A stretch of DNA of 64,000 bases from an uncultured bacterium (GTDB taxonomy: Bacteria > Verrucomicrobiota > Kiritimatiellia > CAIKKV01 > CAITUY01), in the NCBI GenBank assembly GCA_903908715.1, contig CAIVSY010000043.1, forward strand, positions 1 to 64,000. Reading direction: 5' to 3'. The notes beneath the pieces are model-generated. The model saw only the letters and a program-made list of their open reading frames with translations. It made no database searches and was not told where the DNA came from. Shown piece after piece: positions 26,008-34,875 of the stretch (positions within the stretch are counted from its first letter, which is position 1; the number at the start of each line of letters is the position of its first letter). A program made the translations under genes and the position numbers.

Positions 26008-28421
26008 GCAGCCCGCCGCCGGATAAACACCGCACCCCCGACGATCACGAACCCCACCACCAGAAGCATCCATGTCTCCGGCTCGGGAACCGTGGGAACC
26101 GATTCAGCCGACACCGGTTCAAGCCCCGCCGCTTTGAACTGCTCCTGCGTCTCCAGCACCACCGCACCCGACACCGGAGTCACCAGCTGGTACCGGTTGG
26201 CCATTGCAACCGCCTTATCGCGAACCGCCTCACTGCGGGCCGCCGCTCCCTGCATGATCTCCCCCAAAGCCCATAGCCGGACAATGTGCGAGGAACCCTC
26301 CTTGACCGACGCATCCAGGGATGCCCCCTCAATCCACATCCGCTCATACTGGAACTGCGGCGTCCGCCCCGCCCACACATCCACGCAACGCATGACATCC
26401 TTCTCAGGACTCTCCGTACGGCCCACCTGGCGGATCACAGGCAGATCCGCCAGAGACTGCAACACCACATCCGGTCCCGCACCAAACTGCAGATTGAACA
26501 GCAACGGATTCCCCGGCCGACGTTCCCAGCGCTGACGTAAAAGCTCAACCCCGCCAAAGGTTATCGGCTGCGTGGCGTGCAACCATAGAATCGCCCCGCC
26601 CGGAACCCCGGCCGCCAAATCCCAGGAAGATTCCAACGCCTTGACATTGTCACATCCGCCCGCAAAGCGGACCTTGTGAACCGCAGCCGACGCCACCTCG
26701 CGTGTGCGGTCAGAAGATTTTTGCAGCGGGCAGAGGACCTGCACTTGATCCCCCGCCAAAACCACGCTGAATTCCATCCCATCCGGGATGCCGTCCAACA
26801 CTCCGGACAGCGTCATGGCATACGGCTTCATCCGCTGGGAACCGTCAATCAGCACCACAAGCCGCTCCGGCGCCGCGGGAGTCACCTGCCGGATAACCTG
26901 CCGTACCAGCCCCGGCTCCGTGCCGCGGGCATCAGGGGCCGCCACCTCGGTCACCGCACCGTTGCGCAGGACGCGGATGGACATCCCCTTCTCCAGCACC
27001 CCCGCCTCCAGTACACCACGCAAGGCATATCCACCCTTATCCGTCCGCTCCTCCACCAGGTTGGTGGTCGCCACAACCGCCCCCAGCTTGTCCGGGGACT
27101 CGAGCCATAACCCGTGCACTGTCGTCTCCGGCAGATCAAAATTGTGTTCGAGCAAAGCAGGCAGGCGCAGCACACCGCTGTCCATCGCATCCAGATCCAC
27201 CGGAGCCGTGATCCCGAACCGGATCTTCATCGTGCCCTTGTCCGGCGGAACCGGGAAGCACTGCACCAGCACACGGTCGGGACCGGCCGTGGTGACCAAC
27301 ACCGGATCGCGACGCCGCTGGACAACCCGCTGGTAGGCCTCCTTGACCTTGCCACGCCCGCCAAACGCGGCTTCACGCTCCTCGCCGTCAATCCACAACG
27401 TCAGGCGGGAAACCACGGCGCCGGGCGGCAGGAGAATCATTGCACGGGCTTCCTGCTGACGAGGCGAAGTGTTCTTGAATACCATCGTCCATTCACTGTA
27501 GGCCACGGCGCTGTCCGGGCTGACCACACCATCCATCCGGGAGTCCTGCAGCGAAAGGCCGCGAATACGCCCCTGCACGGCATCACCACCCACATTGGGG
27601 TCAAAATCCAACCAGCTGTTTCGACGCCGCCCGAACATCGACTGCGGCGGTTTGACCATATTGAAGGGGGTACCCGTCACTCGGTAGAAGACCTCACGGG
27701 CCTGCTCCTGGCTCACTCGGGCCCCGAATTCATTGAAAAGAAACCGGACCACATCCCCCGCCACCGGACCGTTCGCATAACAGGCTTCCAGCAACCGGTC
27801 ACGGCTGCCGCCGGTCCTGAGCCAGGCCAGACCGCGCGCCTGGACATCGTGATCCTCGGAAACAGCCATCTGAAGGCCCACCTGCGTGATCAGTTTGGGC
27901 GCCTCCAGAAACGCAATCGCCAACAGGATCACCACAAGGCCGCCCCATACACTTCCGAGCGACCGGCCGGGCAGTTCCCGCACCAGGCGTCGCGCCCGGA
28001 CCCGTAGCAGGATGGCCGTGACAAAGGACGACATCGGGGAAAGAGGCAATGCCCCGAATCCGAAGAAGAGCAAGCCCAGCAATGCGAACGGCGTGAACGG
28101 GAGGAACAGCAGCATGTAGTAGCCCGCCACTCCCAGCACCAGGGCATTGAGCCACCCCAGCAGCCGCCACTGCCCGCTGCGTCCCGAACGCAACGCAAGG
28201 ATCATCCAGAGGTTCGCCGACGGCACAAGGGCGATCAGCAGGCCATGGAACACGGATGGGATCGGGTCAAAGAGGACATCGGCACACATGTGGGTCACAA
28301 GCTCGACCGCAAGCGTCAAGCCCGGCATGACGACCCCCAGCAACAGGAGAAAAATCAGGCCGAGAATCCCCATGGGTTTGTTCTTCCTGCTGTCATTCCG
28401 TACCGCTGTTTCTGCATTCAT
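26004..28421 (-). CDS. VIT-domain membrane protein with PEP-CTERM sorting signal
   Basis: An 805-residue protein, the likely exosortase substrate. About five TM helices lie in residues 15-190. A VIT domain covers about 284-410 (SEWTMVFKNTSPRQQEARAM, a typical decoration of inter-alpha-trypsin inhibitor-like proteins). A von Willebrand A-like region follows from about 517 (RLVVLIDGSQRM), where the metal motif DxSxS is incomplete (Arg for the last Ser). The C-terminus has VPEPETW, a hydrophobic helix and RRR, the PEP-CTERM signature. Start ATG 28421 follows AAGGAGG by 5 nt. It resembles in layout the exosortase-linked VIT proteins known from Bacteroidota (XrtN/MSEP-CTERM), but I cannot confirm kinship. 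Confidence 0.88.
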   Translation of the reverse strand: MNAETAVRNDSRKNKPMGILGLIFLLLLGVVMPGLTLAVELVTHMCADVLFDPIPSVFHGLLIALVPSANLWMILALRSGRSGQWRLLGWLNALVLGVAGYYMLLFLPFTPFALLGLLFFGFGALPLSPMSSFVTAILLRVRARRLVRELPGRSLGSVWGGLVVILLAIAFLEAPKLITQVGLQMAVSEDHDVQARGLAWLRTGGSRDRLLEACYANGPVAGDVVRFLFNEFGARVSQEQAREVFYRVTGTPFNMVKPPQSMFGRRRNSWLDFDPNVGGDAVQGRIRGLSLQDSRMDGVVSPDSAVAYSEWTMVFKNTSPRQQEARAMILLPPGAVVSRLTLWIDGEEREAAFGGRGKVKEAYQRVVQRRRDPVLVTTAGPDRVLVQCFPVPPDKGTMKIRFGITAPVDLDAMDSGVLRLPALLEHNFDLPETTVHGLWLESPDKLGAVVATTNLVEERTDKGGYALRGVLEAGVLEKGMSIRVLRNGAVTEVAAPDARGTEPGLVRQVIRQVTPAAPERLVVLIDGSQRMKPYAMTLSGVLDGIPDGMEFSVVLAGDQVQVLCPLQKSSDRTREVASAAVHKVRFAGGCDNVKALESSWDLAAGVPGGAILWLHATQPITFGGVELLRQRWERRPGNPLLFNLQFGAGPDVVLQSLADLPVIRQVGRTESPEKDVMRCVDVWAGRTPQFQYERMWIEGASLDASVKEGSSHIVRLWALGEIMQGAAARSEAVRDKAVAMANRYQLVTPVSGAVVLETQEQFKAAGLEPVSAESVPTVPEPETWMLLVVGFVIVGGAVFIRRRAA

Positions 28422-28704
28422 CGCAACCTCCTTTTTGAAACCGATTTCCCGCAAACGCCCACAACACCGCCGAGATCACAAGGATCGGAGCCAGTACACT
28501 CGCCAGCAGGAAGCATAATACATAAGCCACCCCTGCATACGCCGCAAGCCATGCCGACCCGTCGGATACCGGCATCATACCGCACAGAATCGTCGTATGT
28601 TCCCGCCACCCCATCAGGTGAACCCCCGCAAAAAGCGCAAGCAGTACTCCGCCGCGGATCAGCAACCCGCAGGTAAACCGATCGCAGATCAACCGTCTTT
28701 TCAT
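28393..28704 (-). CDS. Small membrane protein of exosortase operon, unknown
   Basis: A 103-residue protein with a basic N-terminus and two or three TM helices (about 12-30 and 50-90) and a short cysteine-containing tail (KGGCDECRNSG). The ATG at 28704 follows AAAGGAG by about 8 nt and overlaps the preceding stop codon as ATGA; its 3' end overlaps the VIT gene by 29 bp. I do not recognise a family. Tight coupling on both sides makes it a genuine operon member. Confidence 0.8.
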   Translation of the reverse strand: MKRRLICDRFTCGLLIRGGVLLALFAGVHLMGWREHTTILCGMMPVSDGSAWLAAYAGVAYVLCFLLASVLAPILVISAVLWAFAGNRFQKGGCDECRNSGTE

Positions 28705-31013
28705 GGTCGGCTCCTTTCCAGGCGGCGGACTTCCTCCCAGGCCGGACCGAGCACCAGGGCATACAGCAGTACAGCATCCCCGACCTGGTTGCTGGCGCAA
28801 AACCGCAATTGGCCTCCGCTCCGCACCGGGAATCCCCCGAAGTGAAGGGAGGTCAGCAACCGGCACAGGAAGGGGTCATCCCCGAACGCCGCCGCCCCGA
28901 CAAGCGCCAGGCCGCTCGATCCGGCGCTGGCACCCAGCAGCGGAATGATCGGTCCCGAATCCACATCCGCAGGCCCCTGCCACGATACCGGCCATTCCCG
29001 TGCATAGCCAAAGCCCAGCAGGTCCCGGCCGAGTTCATTCCTCGCCCGCCTGTACTGGTCCTCAGCGAACCCGGGGTCCAGCAACTGCAGGCAATGGGCT
29101 ACCATCCAGATCGTCGAACCTTCAGGTCCGTCGTAATGATCCCCCCGGAAGGAATAACTGGAGATGAGCAAGCCGGTACGCGAATCGGTCAGCCGCTGTC
29201 GCGCCAAGGCCAGCCAGCGGTCCGTGAAGGCCCGATGGTCCCGCCCGTCCAGCACGTCGTGGATGCGCATGGCCGTCAGCCCAAGCACATTGCAGAATGT
29301 CCAGCACTCATCCGGATAACTCTCGCCCGATAACACCGGGCTCTCCAACATATAGGACTCCATGGCATCGATTCGCTGACGGAGCAGTTCCGCATATTCC
29401 GGCTTCTCCGCCACGAGGCGGCGCACGGAAAGCATCAGGGCGATTTCCCCGTCCTGGAACAGGCTCCGGCCACCCTTGGCGATAAAAGCGCCGCTTCTCG
29501 CGTAGTCCATTAAAAAATGAAACTTGCCGCGTTCCTTCTCCAGCCGCAGGGTCTCATCAAGGATCCGGTCCATCACATCCAGGTATTCATCCCGGCGTTC
29601 CGGCTCCCGCAAGGCCATGTTCCCCAGCGCCAGTACCAGGAATGTGCGCCCCATGAAATCCCATTCGGCATTGCTGAACCGCATGACACGGATTTCCTCC
29701 TCCCGGAGGGACGAATCGGACCAGATATCCAGATGGCGGCGCGCCAGGGCCGCCGCCTCGCGGGGAATTCCCTCCGCCTGGCGGTAGTCCCGCAGGTTGG
29801 GCCGGAAGAACCAGTGCAGCGACGACAACCAGACCAGCGCACTGCACAGAAGGACCGCCGCCATCGCGGTCACCGGAATCCATCGGCGACGGGCTGCCCC
29901 GCCATCGGCCCCGCCTTGGTCTGCCAGTGCGGCAATCACCGCGCATTCGAGCCCGAACGGAAGATAGCCCGCATAGCCCAGCACCGGCATCTCGAAGATC
30001 CGGAACCGGTTCACATACGGCACGGCGTAGATCCATTTCGCCAGACTGTAGTAGTTCCACAGCTCCCAGAACACACCGCACACGAGTGACGCCAGGGCCA
30101 GCCGGACCACATGGCGCCAATCACCCCGCGCCACATCAGCCAGCAGGCTCCGCCTTCCCGCCAGCGTCTGCAAGGCAACAAGGATAACCAGCGGCGAGAT
30201 CCAGAGCAGGGGGAAGAGCGTGTCGGGAAATACACCAATACACGCCAGACCCGCACCCGCCAGGAGAAGGGCCAGACCGGCAATCCGGCGCGGATGCGCC
30301 GGTGCAACCGGCAGGAAATCCTCCAAGCCAGCCGTCAGCCGGGGGAAAGTGGCCAGCCACTCATCCGTGGACATCACCGCGGGCAGGACCGTGGAGAAAG
30401 GCAGGGTGGCAAACAGGAAGTACTGCCACGGAGTCAATACACCGATGCCGAGATAGTGCCAGTTCTGGACAAAACGGTTCAGGTACTCGAAGAACCACCA
30501 GAACGCCGCGCTGAGCAGGAACAGTCGCGCCAGATACCCCGGACGATCGGTCAACAGGCAATGCCCGCTCCGGGCCCGTGTCCATGCATTGATCACCACC
30601 ACGTACGCCAGCCACTGGGGCGTAAAGGTGAACCGCTGGAACGGCTCGAACCAGGGGAACCGCGTCCATGCAAGTCCCCAGGCCACCAACCCGCAGGCGA
30701 TCCCCGCCCACCCCCACCACGGGAACCGCTCCCCGGCCCCGGGGTTCCCGTCTCCTGACGCCGGATGACCGGATCCTGCTCCATGAATCCTTTTCCAAAA
30801 CACGGCCACTACCGCAGCCAGCACGGCCGCCATGCCGATGAAAACCCACCCGTTGAAGGGCGCATGCACCACATGCCGGGTCACAGGCGGGAACTCCAGA
30901 TAAGCGGACAGGGGCAGCCCGGCCAACTGAACCCCAAGAACCGGCAGGAACAGGAGCATGGCTCCGCCCAGAAGATTCCAAAGCCCCTCACTGACTTTAC
31001 GTTCCTTGCTCAT
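28701..31013 (-). CDS. Large membrane protein with helical-repeat C-terminal half, unknown
   Basis: A 770-residue protein in two halves. Residues 1-440 contain about ten TM helices with many Trp/Phe residues. Residues 450-770 are soluble and look like an all-helical, alpha/alpha-barrel type domain: MDRILDETLRLEKERG, MDYARSGAFIAKGGRSLFQDG, ESYPDECWTFCNVLGLTAMR, GPEGSTIWMVAHCLQLLDPGFAEDQY. This loosely recalls linalool dehydratase/isomerase-like and glycosidase toroids, a weak impression only. Its start lies 3 bp from the CreD stop and its end overlaps the next gene as ATGA. Its role in the exosortase operon is unknown. Confidence 0.8.
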   Translation of the reverse strand: MSKERKVSEGLWNLLGGAMLLFLPVLGVQLAGLPLSAYLEFPPVTRHVVHAPFNGWVFIGMAAVLAAVVAVFWKRIHGAGSGHPASGDGNPGAGERFPWWGWAGIACGLVAWGLAWTRFPWFEPFQRFTFTPQWLAYVVVINAWTRARSGHCLLTDRPGYLARLFLLSAAFWWFFEYLNRFVQNWHYLGIGVLTPWQYFLFATLPFSTVLPAVMSTDEWLATFPRLTAGLEDFLPVAPAHPRRIAGLALLLAGAGLACIGVFPDTLFPLLWISPLVILVALQTLAGRRSLLADVARGDWRHVVRLALASLVCGVFWELWNYYSLAKWIYAVPYVNRFRIFEMPVLGYAGYLPFGLECAVIAALADQGGADGGAARRRWIPVTAMAAVLLCSALVWLSSLHWFFRPNLRDYRQAEGIPREAAALARRHLDIWSDSSLREEEIRVMRFSNAEWDFMGRTFLVLALGNMALREPERRDEYLDVMDRILDETLRLEKERGKFHFLMDYARSGAFIAKGGRSLFQDGEIALMLSVRRLVAEKPEYAELLRQRIDAMESYMLESPVLSGESYPDECWTFCNVLGLTAMRIHDVLDGRDHRAFTDRWLALARQRLTDSRTGLLISSYSFRGDHYDGPEGSTIWMVAHCLQLLDPGFAEDQYRRARNELGRDLLGFGYAREWPVSWQGPADVDSGPIIPLLGASAGSSGLALVGAAAFGDDPFLCRLLTSLHFGGFPVRSGGQLRFCASNQVGDAVLLYALVLGPAWEEVRRLERSRP

Positions 31014-31015
31014 CC

Positions 31016-32428
31016 CTATGCTTTCGATTTCGGCTCCCGCGCATACCAGTCAATGTTACGGGTCAGGTACATGACCAGTGCAAGCGCCAGGAAAAGCCCC
31101 GCCGTTCCAAACAGCAGGGAGTAGTCCTGCAACCGGAGAATCACGAACAGGAATCCATAGATCGCAGCCAACTCGACGCCGATCAGGAGCCCGCGTCCGA
31201 ACCGCTTGAGTACCGCCATGCTGTAGCACAGGATCATCAAGGTTGCCGCCGCCGCACTGCACAGGTACGCCAGCCCGAATCCGATGACCTCGGAGAGGGA
31301 AATCAAGGCCAGGTAGAAAAGGCACAGCGCCATCGCTACAAGGGAGTACTGGAAAGGATGCACACGAAGAGGCGCCAGAACCTCGTAGAGGAAAAACGCG
31401 GTGAATACCAGGACCACGAACAGCAGGCCATACTTGATGGCCCGCTCAACGTAGCGATAGGTATCGACGACCTCGATGAGATCCACGCCAAACGCCGCGC
31501 GGTTCGCCGTCGCCGCATTAAACCGCAGAGGCGTGTCACGGCTCGTCCACTGCTGGGGAAATTCACGGCCGTAATATGAAACCTTCCAGACCGCATCAAA
31601 ACCATCCGGCCCCACCTTCCGTTCAACCGGAAGGAAAGCCCCCGAGAAACTGGGGTCCGCCCACGGCGAGGACAACTGCACCTGCGTCTGCTGCCCCACC
31701 GGAATGAAGCGGATGCCCGTACTGCCGTTCAGCGTCAACTGGATCTCAAAGGGAACAGGCTGGCCACTTTCCCATGAATTCTTCCCGACCTTGACATGCA
31801 CGCCGGAGGCGAATTCGGCCAGCTTGGAGCAAGGCGCCATCGGGAGGTCCTTTCCACCCCATTTCGTCGTAATCGCCTCCTTCGCGCCCCGCAGGTCGCT
31901 GACCGCCATCGTCAGGACCGCTTCATCCCACAACACGTCCGACGACTCCACTTTCCACTCATCAAAGGCGGGCACCGCAAAGCGCCCCGAGAGGCGGATC
32001 GATCCCCCATACACCACGGCCTGGTAGATTCCACGGTGCAGGACCGAGGGCTTCAGGTCACCCGAAACCTGGAGATCCTCCGGCAGGAAATGGGCATTCG
32101 CCGTCAGGACCTCGGTGACCGGCACCTGCGTGTACTGCCCGTTAACCATCTGGCTACGCTGCGTGGTCACGCGGTAACGGTAGGGCACAATCAGCACCGG
32201 CCCACATACCGTCTGCGCCGCGCCCCAGGTGGATGTGATATCGGCCACCGCACTGTTGCGCCGCTGAAGGCGTTCGGACAGGACTCCCTGGATCAATGCC
32301 TGGGGAATCAGGAACAGCAGCACAAGCACAAACAGAATGGCCATGCGGAACAGCGTGCCGGACATCCAGGCCGCATTCGCCGGCAACGGCGGGGGCATAT
32401 TTGCAGAGACGTTCTTTTCTTCATTCAT
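31016..32428 (-). CDS. creD: CreD family inner membrane protein
   Basis: A 470-residue protein of the CreD (cell envelope integrity) family. It has an N-terminal TM helix (about 27-48) with LIQGVLSERLQRRN, a large extracytoplasmic beta-rich domain (about 50-335, including GPVLIVPY), and five or six C-terminal TM helices starting KYGLLFVVLVFTAFFLYEVL, then HPFQYSLVAMALCLFYLALISLSE. CreD in enterics is induced by CreBC and affects envelope stress; its biochemical role is unknown. Here it is inside the exosortase operon and directly follows a winged-helix regulator gene (12 bp gap). Confidence 0.92.
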   Translation of the reverse strand: MNEEKNVSANMPPPLPANAAWMSGTLFRMAILFVLVLLFLIPQALIQGVLSERLQRRNSAVADITSTWGAAQTVCGPVLIVPYRYRVTTQRSQMVNGQYTQVPVTEVLTANAHFLPEDLQVSGDLKPSVLHRGIYQAVVYGGSIRLSGRFAVPAFDEWKVESSDVLWDEAVLTMAVSDLRGAKEAITTKWGGKDLPMAPCSKLAEFASGVHVKVGKNSWESGQPVPFEIQLTLNGSTGIRFIPVGQQTQVQLSSPWADPSFSGAFLPVERKVGPDGFDAVWKVSYYGREFPQQWTSRDTPLRFNAATANRAAFGVDLIEVVDTYRYVERAIKYGLLFVVLVFTAFFLYEVLAPLRVHPFQYSLVAMALCLFYLALISLSEVIGFGLAYLCSAAAATLMILCYSMAVLKRFGRGLLIGVELAAIYGFLFVILRLQDYSLLFGTAGLFLALALVMYLTRNIDWYAREPKSKA

Positions 32429-32440
32429 CGGGTTCCTCCT

Positions 32441-32851
32441 TTATGCATGTACCATGCGGCCCGACAGGACCGCCTTTGTTCTCCGTGTTTCCGGAATCAC
32501 ACTCCGTGCGGTGTTCAATAGATCCTCCAGGGCATCCAGATATTGCCGGAAGCGCTCCACCCCCCCGGATGAAAGGAAAACCGTGGTTCGCGGCTTGAGT
32601 CCCACAAAGTTTTTTTCGATCCGGACGGCCCCCGCCTCCTCCAGTACCTTGAGGTGCCGGTTCAGATTCCCGTCCGTGAGTCTGCACTCCTCCTTCAGCT
32701 CCCCGAAACTGCGCCCCTGCCGTTCCACCGCACAGAGCGAAGACATGATCGCCAACCTCGCCGGCTCATGAAAAATCCGCTCCAGGGTCTCCCCGCTGTC
32801 CTGGGCCCGCCCTGCAGACAAGCTCCCCTGTTCATTCGTTATCCGGTTCAT
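32441..32851 (-). CDS. Winged-helix transcriptional regulator of the operon
   Basis: A 136-residue DNA-binding protein with an ArsR/HTH_34-like winged helix: FHEPARLAIMSSLCAVERQGRSF, recognition region LTDGNLNRHLKVLEEAGAV, and a wing (NFVGLKPRTTVFLS). A C-terminal helix (RFRQYLDALEDLLN) may dimerise. No metal-binding cysteine set was seen. It overlaps the upstream gene by 20 bp and precedes creD; related small regulators beside creD are known in other bacteria. It probably controls its own operon through the inverted repeat at 33512-33540. Confidence 0.9.
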   Translation of the reverse strand: MNRITNEQGSLSAGRAQDSGETLERIFHEPARLAIMSSLCAVERQGRSFGELKEECRLTDGNLNRHLKVLEEAGAVRIEKNFVGLKPRTTVFLSSGGVERFRQYLDALEDLLNTARSVIPETRRTKAVLSGRMVHA

Positions 32852-33473
32852 TCTGCCCCTCCACTTTAACTTCTCCGGTCCTGCGGCACTGATCCTTCAT
32901 CAGCACCGCCCCGCCGGCGAACTCCCCCGATACAAAGACCAACCCCATCGGCCAAGGTTCAACAAACGAAATGCCCGGCCACAAAAGGCACACCGTCCCG
33001 GCCACAAGATAGAACACCCCCACCCGGTAGATGCCCGCCGGCAACGCATTCCGGTAGGCCACCTGCGCCAGACCATAGAGACACATCCACACACCGAAAA
33101 GAAGATCAAACTCCCCCTTTAGGACAAGCGCCAGCGACAAGACCCCGCCCGCCGCCAGCGCAGGCAGGGCATCCAGGGCCGGCTTGAGCATCAGGGGGTT
33201 CCGTCGCACTTCAGGATCAAAAAGAAACCAATACAGAAGCGCGGCATAATTTGCCGCCACACCGACCGCAAGGACGATCCCCCAGCCAAACAGATGCAGC
33301 CAGGGATCCGCGTGGATCCTCTCACTCCCGAGGGCCAGGGTTCCCGCGAGCGCAGCAAATCCCGCCACAATCCGCGCACGCCCGGAATACCCCTTGAACC
33401 GGTTCCGTTCAATCAGAAACGCCCTCAACGTCCTTACCTGCGCTAACGCATCATGAATGTGATGGGCAATCAT
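32832..33473 (-). CDS. Membrane protein, first gene of exosortase operon, unknown
   Basis: A 213-residue protein with five or six TM helices. The N-terminal 30 residues are soluble (IHDALAQVRTLRAFLIERNRF), followed by GYSGRARIVAGFAALAGTLALG and paired helices up to EFAGGAVLMKDQC. The ATG at 33473 follows GGGAGA by about 5 nt; the frame is open upstream but lacks a ribosome site. It heads the operon, 39 bp from a perfect inverted repeat. No family recognised. Confidence 0.82.
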   Translation of the reverse strand: MIAHHIHDALAQVRTLRAFLIERNRFKGYSGRARIVAGFAALAGTLALGSERIHADPWLHLFGWGIVLAVGVAANYAALLYWFLFDPEVRRNPLMLKPALDALPALAAGGVLSLALVLKGEFDLLFGVWMCLYGLAQVAYRNALPAGIYRVGVFYLVAGTVCLLWPGISFVEPWPMGLVFVSGEFAGGAVLMKDQCRRTGEVKVEGQNEPDNE

Positions 33474-33511
33474 GGTTTCTCCCTGTATCCAGAACCGTAG
33501 TAACACATACG

Positions 33512-33540
33512 CAAAGCACTTTGCAATACAAAGTGTAAAG
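33512..33540. promoter_or_regulatory. Inverted-repeat operator candidate upstream of exosortase operon
   Basis: CACTTTG (33517-33523) and CAAAGTG (33529-33535) form a perfect inverted repeat with 5-nt spacer. Flanking CAAAG and TAAAG extend the symmetry partly. It is 39-67 bp upstream of the first gene start, where a promoter should be. Such dyads are typical sites for small winged-helix dimers, and the operon encodes one. A TTTACA hexamer overlaps it on the minus strand, but I cannot fix a full -35/-10 pair. Confidence 0.6.
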
Positions 33541-33602
33541 TTTTTATTTGCCTTGAATTGAACCCGGCCATGGGTGGATCCGGCGAACACGCCCCTTCAA
33601 GT

Positions 33603-34796
33603 TCACCCGGCGGGTTCGTCTGCGCCTTTCAGGAAGAGTGCCGACCACATGTGCCGCGAGTCCTCTCGCCTGCTTTCATTCTCCCTGGCCATCCCGCGCC
33701 GCACCCGAACCAGGTCCTCGGAAACCAGCCGGTCGAGCAACTCCTCGAATGAATCCCAGACAACCACGTTCTTTTGACGATAGAAATACGCCAGTTTCAG
33801 CCAGTCCCGCTCGGCATCCGCGGTGTATTCGTTCGGTGAATATGCGTAGTCGGGGCACACCTGGCCCATCTGAAAGGCAAGATACTCGTTCTCCGTACAA
33901 TAGATCGGGTGCAAGATGCGGTCCTTCATCATCCTGTTGCGAACAATGAAATCCACGGAAGGCACAAACATGGGGATGCCCAGTTCGTAGAGCTCCGCCA
34001 TCGAAACGGAAAAAGCCGAATAGGGCAGGAGAACAACCGCCGGATGGCGGCGCAGATCCTCCAGTTCATAGTTCCGGTACAGGCTCCGGATCAGTTTGAA
34101 CACCGGGGGTTCCCTTTGTGAGCCAAGACCCCTCTGAATCGCCAGTGAGTTCATCTCGCGAACCCTGGCGTCTGCACCATAATCGCCGGCATGCACAGGC
34201 CCCACCAGGATCTCCCGTCGCGCAGGCTGAGTCTCGCGCAACGGCACATGAAAGCACGTCAAATCCAACCGGACCGGTTCGATCCCGAGGTAGTAGCGCA
34301 CGTAGTGATAGTCATATTCACTCATGACCGCAACCACATGCCGTGGTGACGCCCGCATTTCGTATATTGCGTTCATCACCGCCCGGTTGTCTCCGGGTGT
34401 CCTGACGCCCAGGTTGAACCGGTGTCCCATGTTCCAGATGACGCGCTTGTTCAGCCGCTTCGCCAGATGGAGGAACAGGAGAGCCAGGGGAGGAGGGAAA
34501 GAGCAAAGAAAGCCGTCAAACGAATCCAGGGCCTCCATGAGCCGTCTGTCTCTCAAAAGACGTTCCGCATCCGCTTCCCGAAACTGCCCCCGCCATCCGG
34601 CACCCCAGGCGCCGGCCATCCTTTTCGCAATCAGGGACTCACAGCCTGAAAGGCCGGCCCCCTGTTTCAAATACCTGCCGTGCGATGACATCGAGGCCAC
34701 GGACACCTCCACACCCAGGGTCTGAAGGGCGTGGCTCTGCCACATCTGGCATCCGACGTGGAAGTCGGAAATCAGTATCTTCTCCCCGCTTTTCAT
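33603..34796 (-). CDS. Putative glycosyltransferase, GT-B-like
   Basis: A 397-residue cytoplasmic protein. It opens with KILISDFHVGCQMWQSH, a plausible Rossmann strand-loop, and has LAKRLNKRVIWNMGHRF and a C-terminal PYSAFSVSMAELYELGIPMFVPS segment typical of the donor-side domain of GT-B glycosyltransferases. No exact family could be named. It follows a GT2 gene (79 bp gap, same strand), supporting a role in surface polysaccharide synthesis. Confidence 0.6.
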   Translation of the reverse strand: MKSGEKILISDFHVGCQMWQSHALQTLGVEVSVASMSSHGRYLKQGAGLSGCESLIAKRMAGAWGAGWRGQFREADAERLLRDRRLMEALDSFDGFLCSFPPPLALLFLHLAKRLNKRVIWNMGHRFNLGVRTPGDNRAVMNAIYEMRASPRHVVAVMSEYDYHYVRYYLGIEPVRLDLTCFHVPLRETQPARREILVGPVHAGDYGADARVREMNSLAIQRGLGSQREPPVFKLIRSLYRNYELEDLRRHPAVVLLPYSAFSVSMAELYELGIPMFVPSVDFIVRNRMMKDRILHPIYCTENEYLAFQMGQVCPDYAYSPNEYTADAERDWLKLAYFYRQKNVVVWDSFEELLDRLVSEDLVRVRRGMARENESRREDSRHMWSALFLKGADEPAG

Positions 34797-34875
34797 GCCT
34801 CTCTCACGACAAAACGCACTTCGCCGCCTCGGGAGCCCCCTGGTGGTCGCGGCAACGACTCACCACATCATGATA

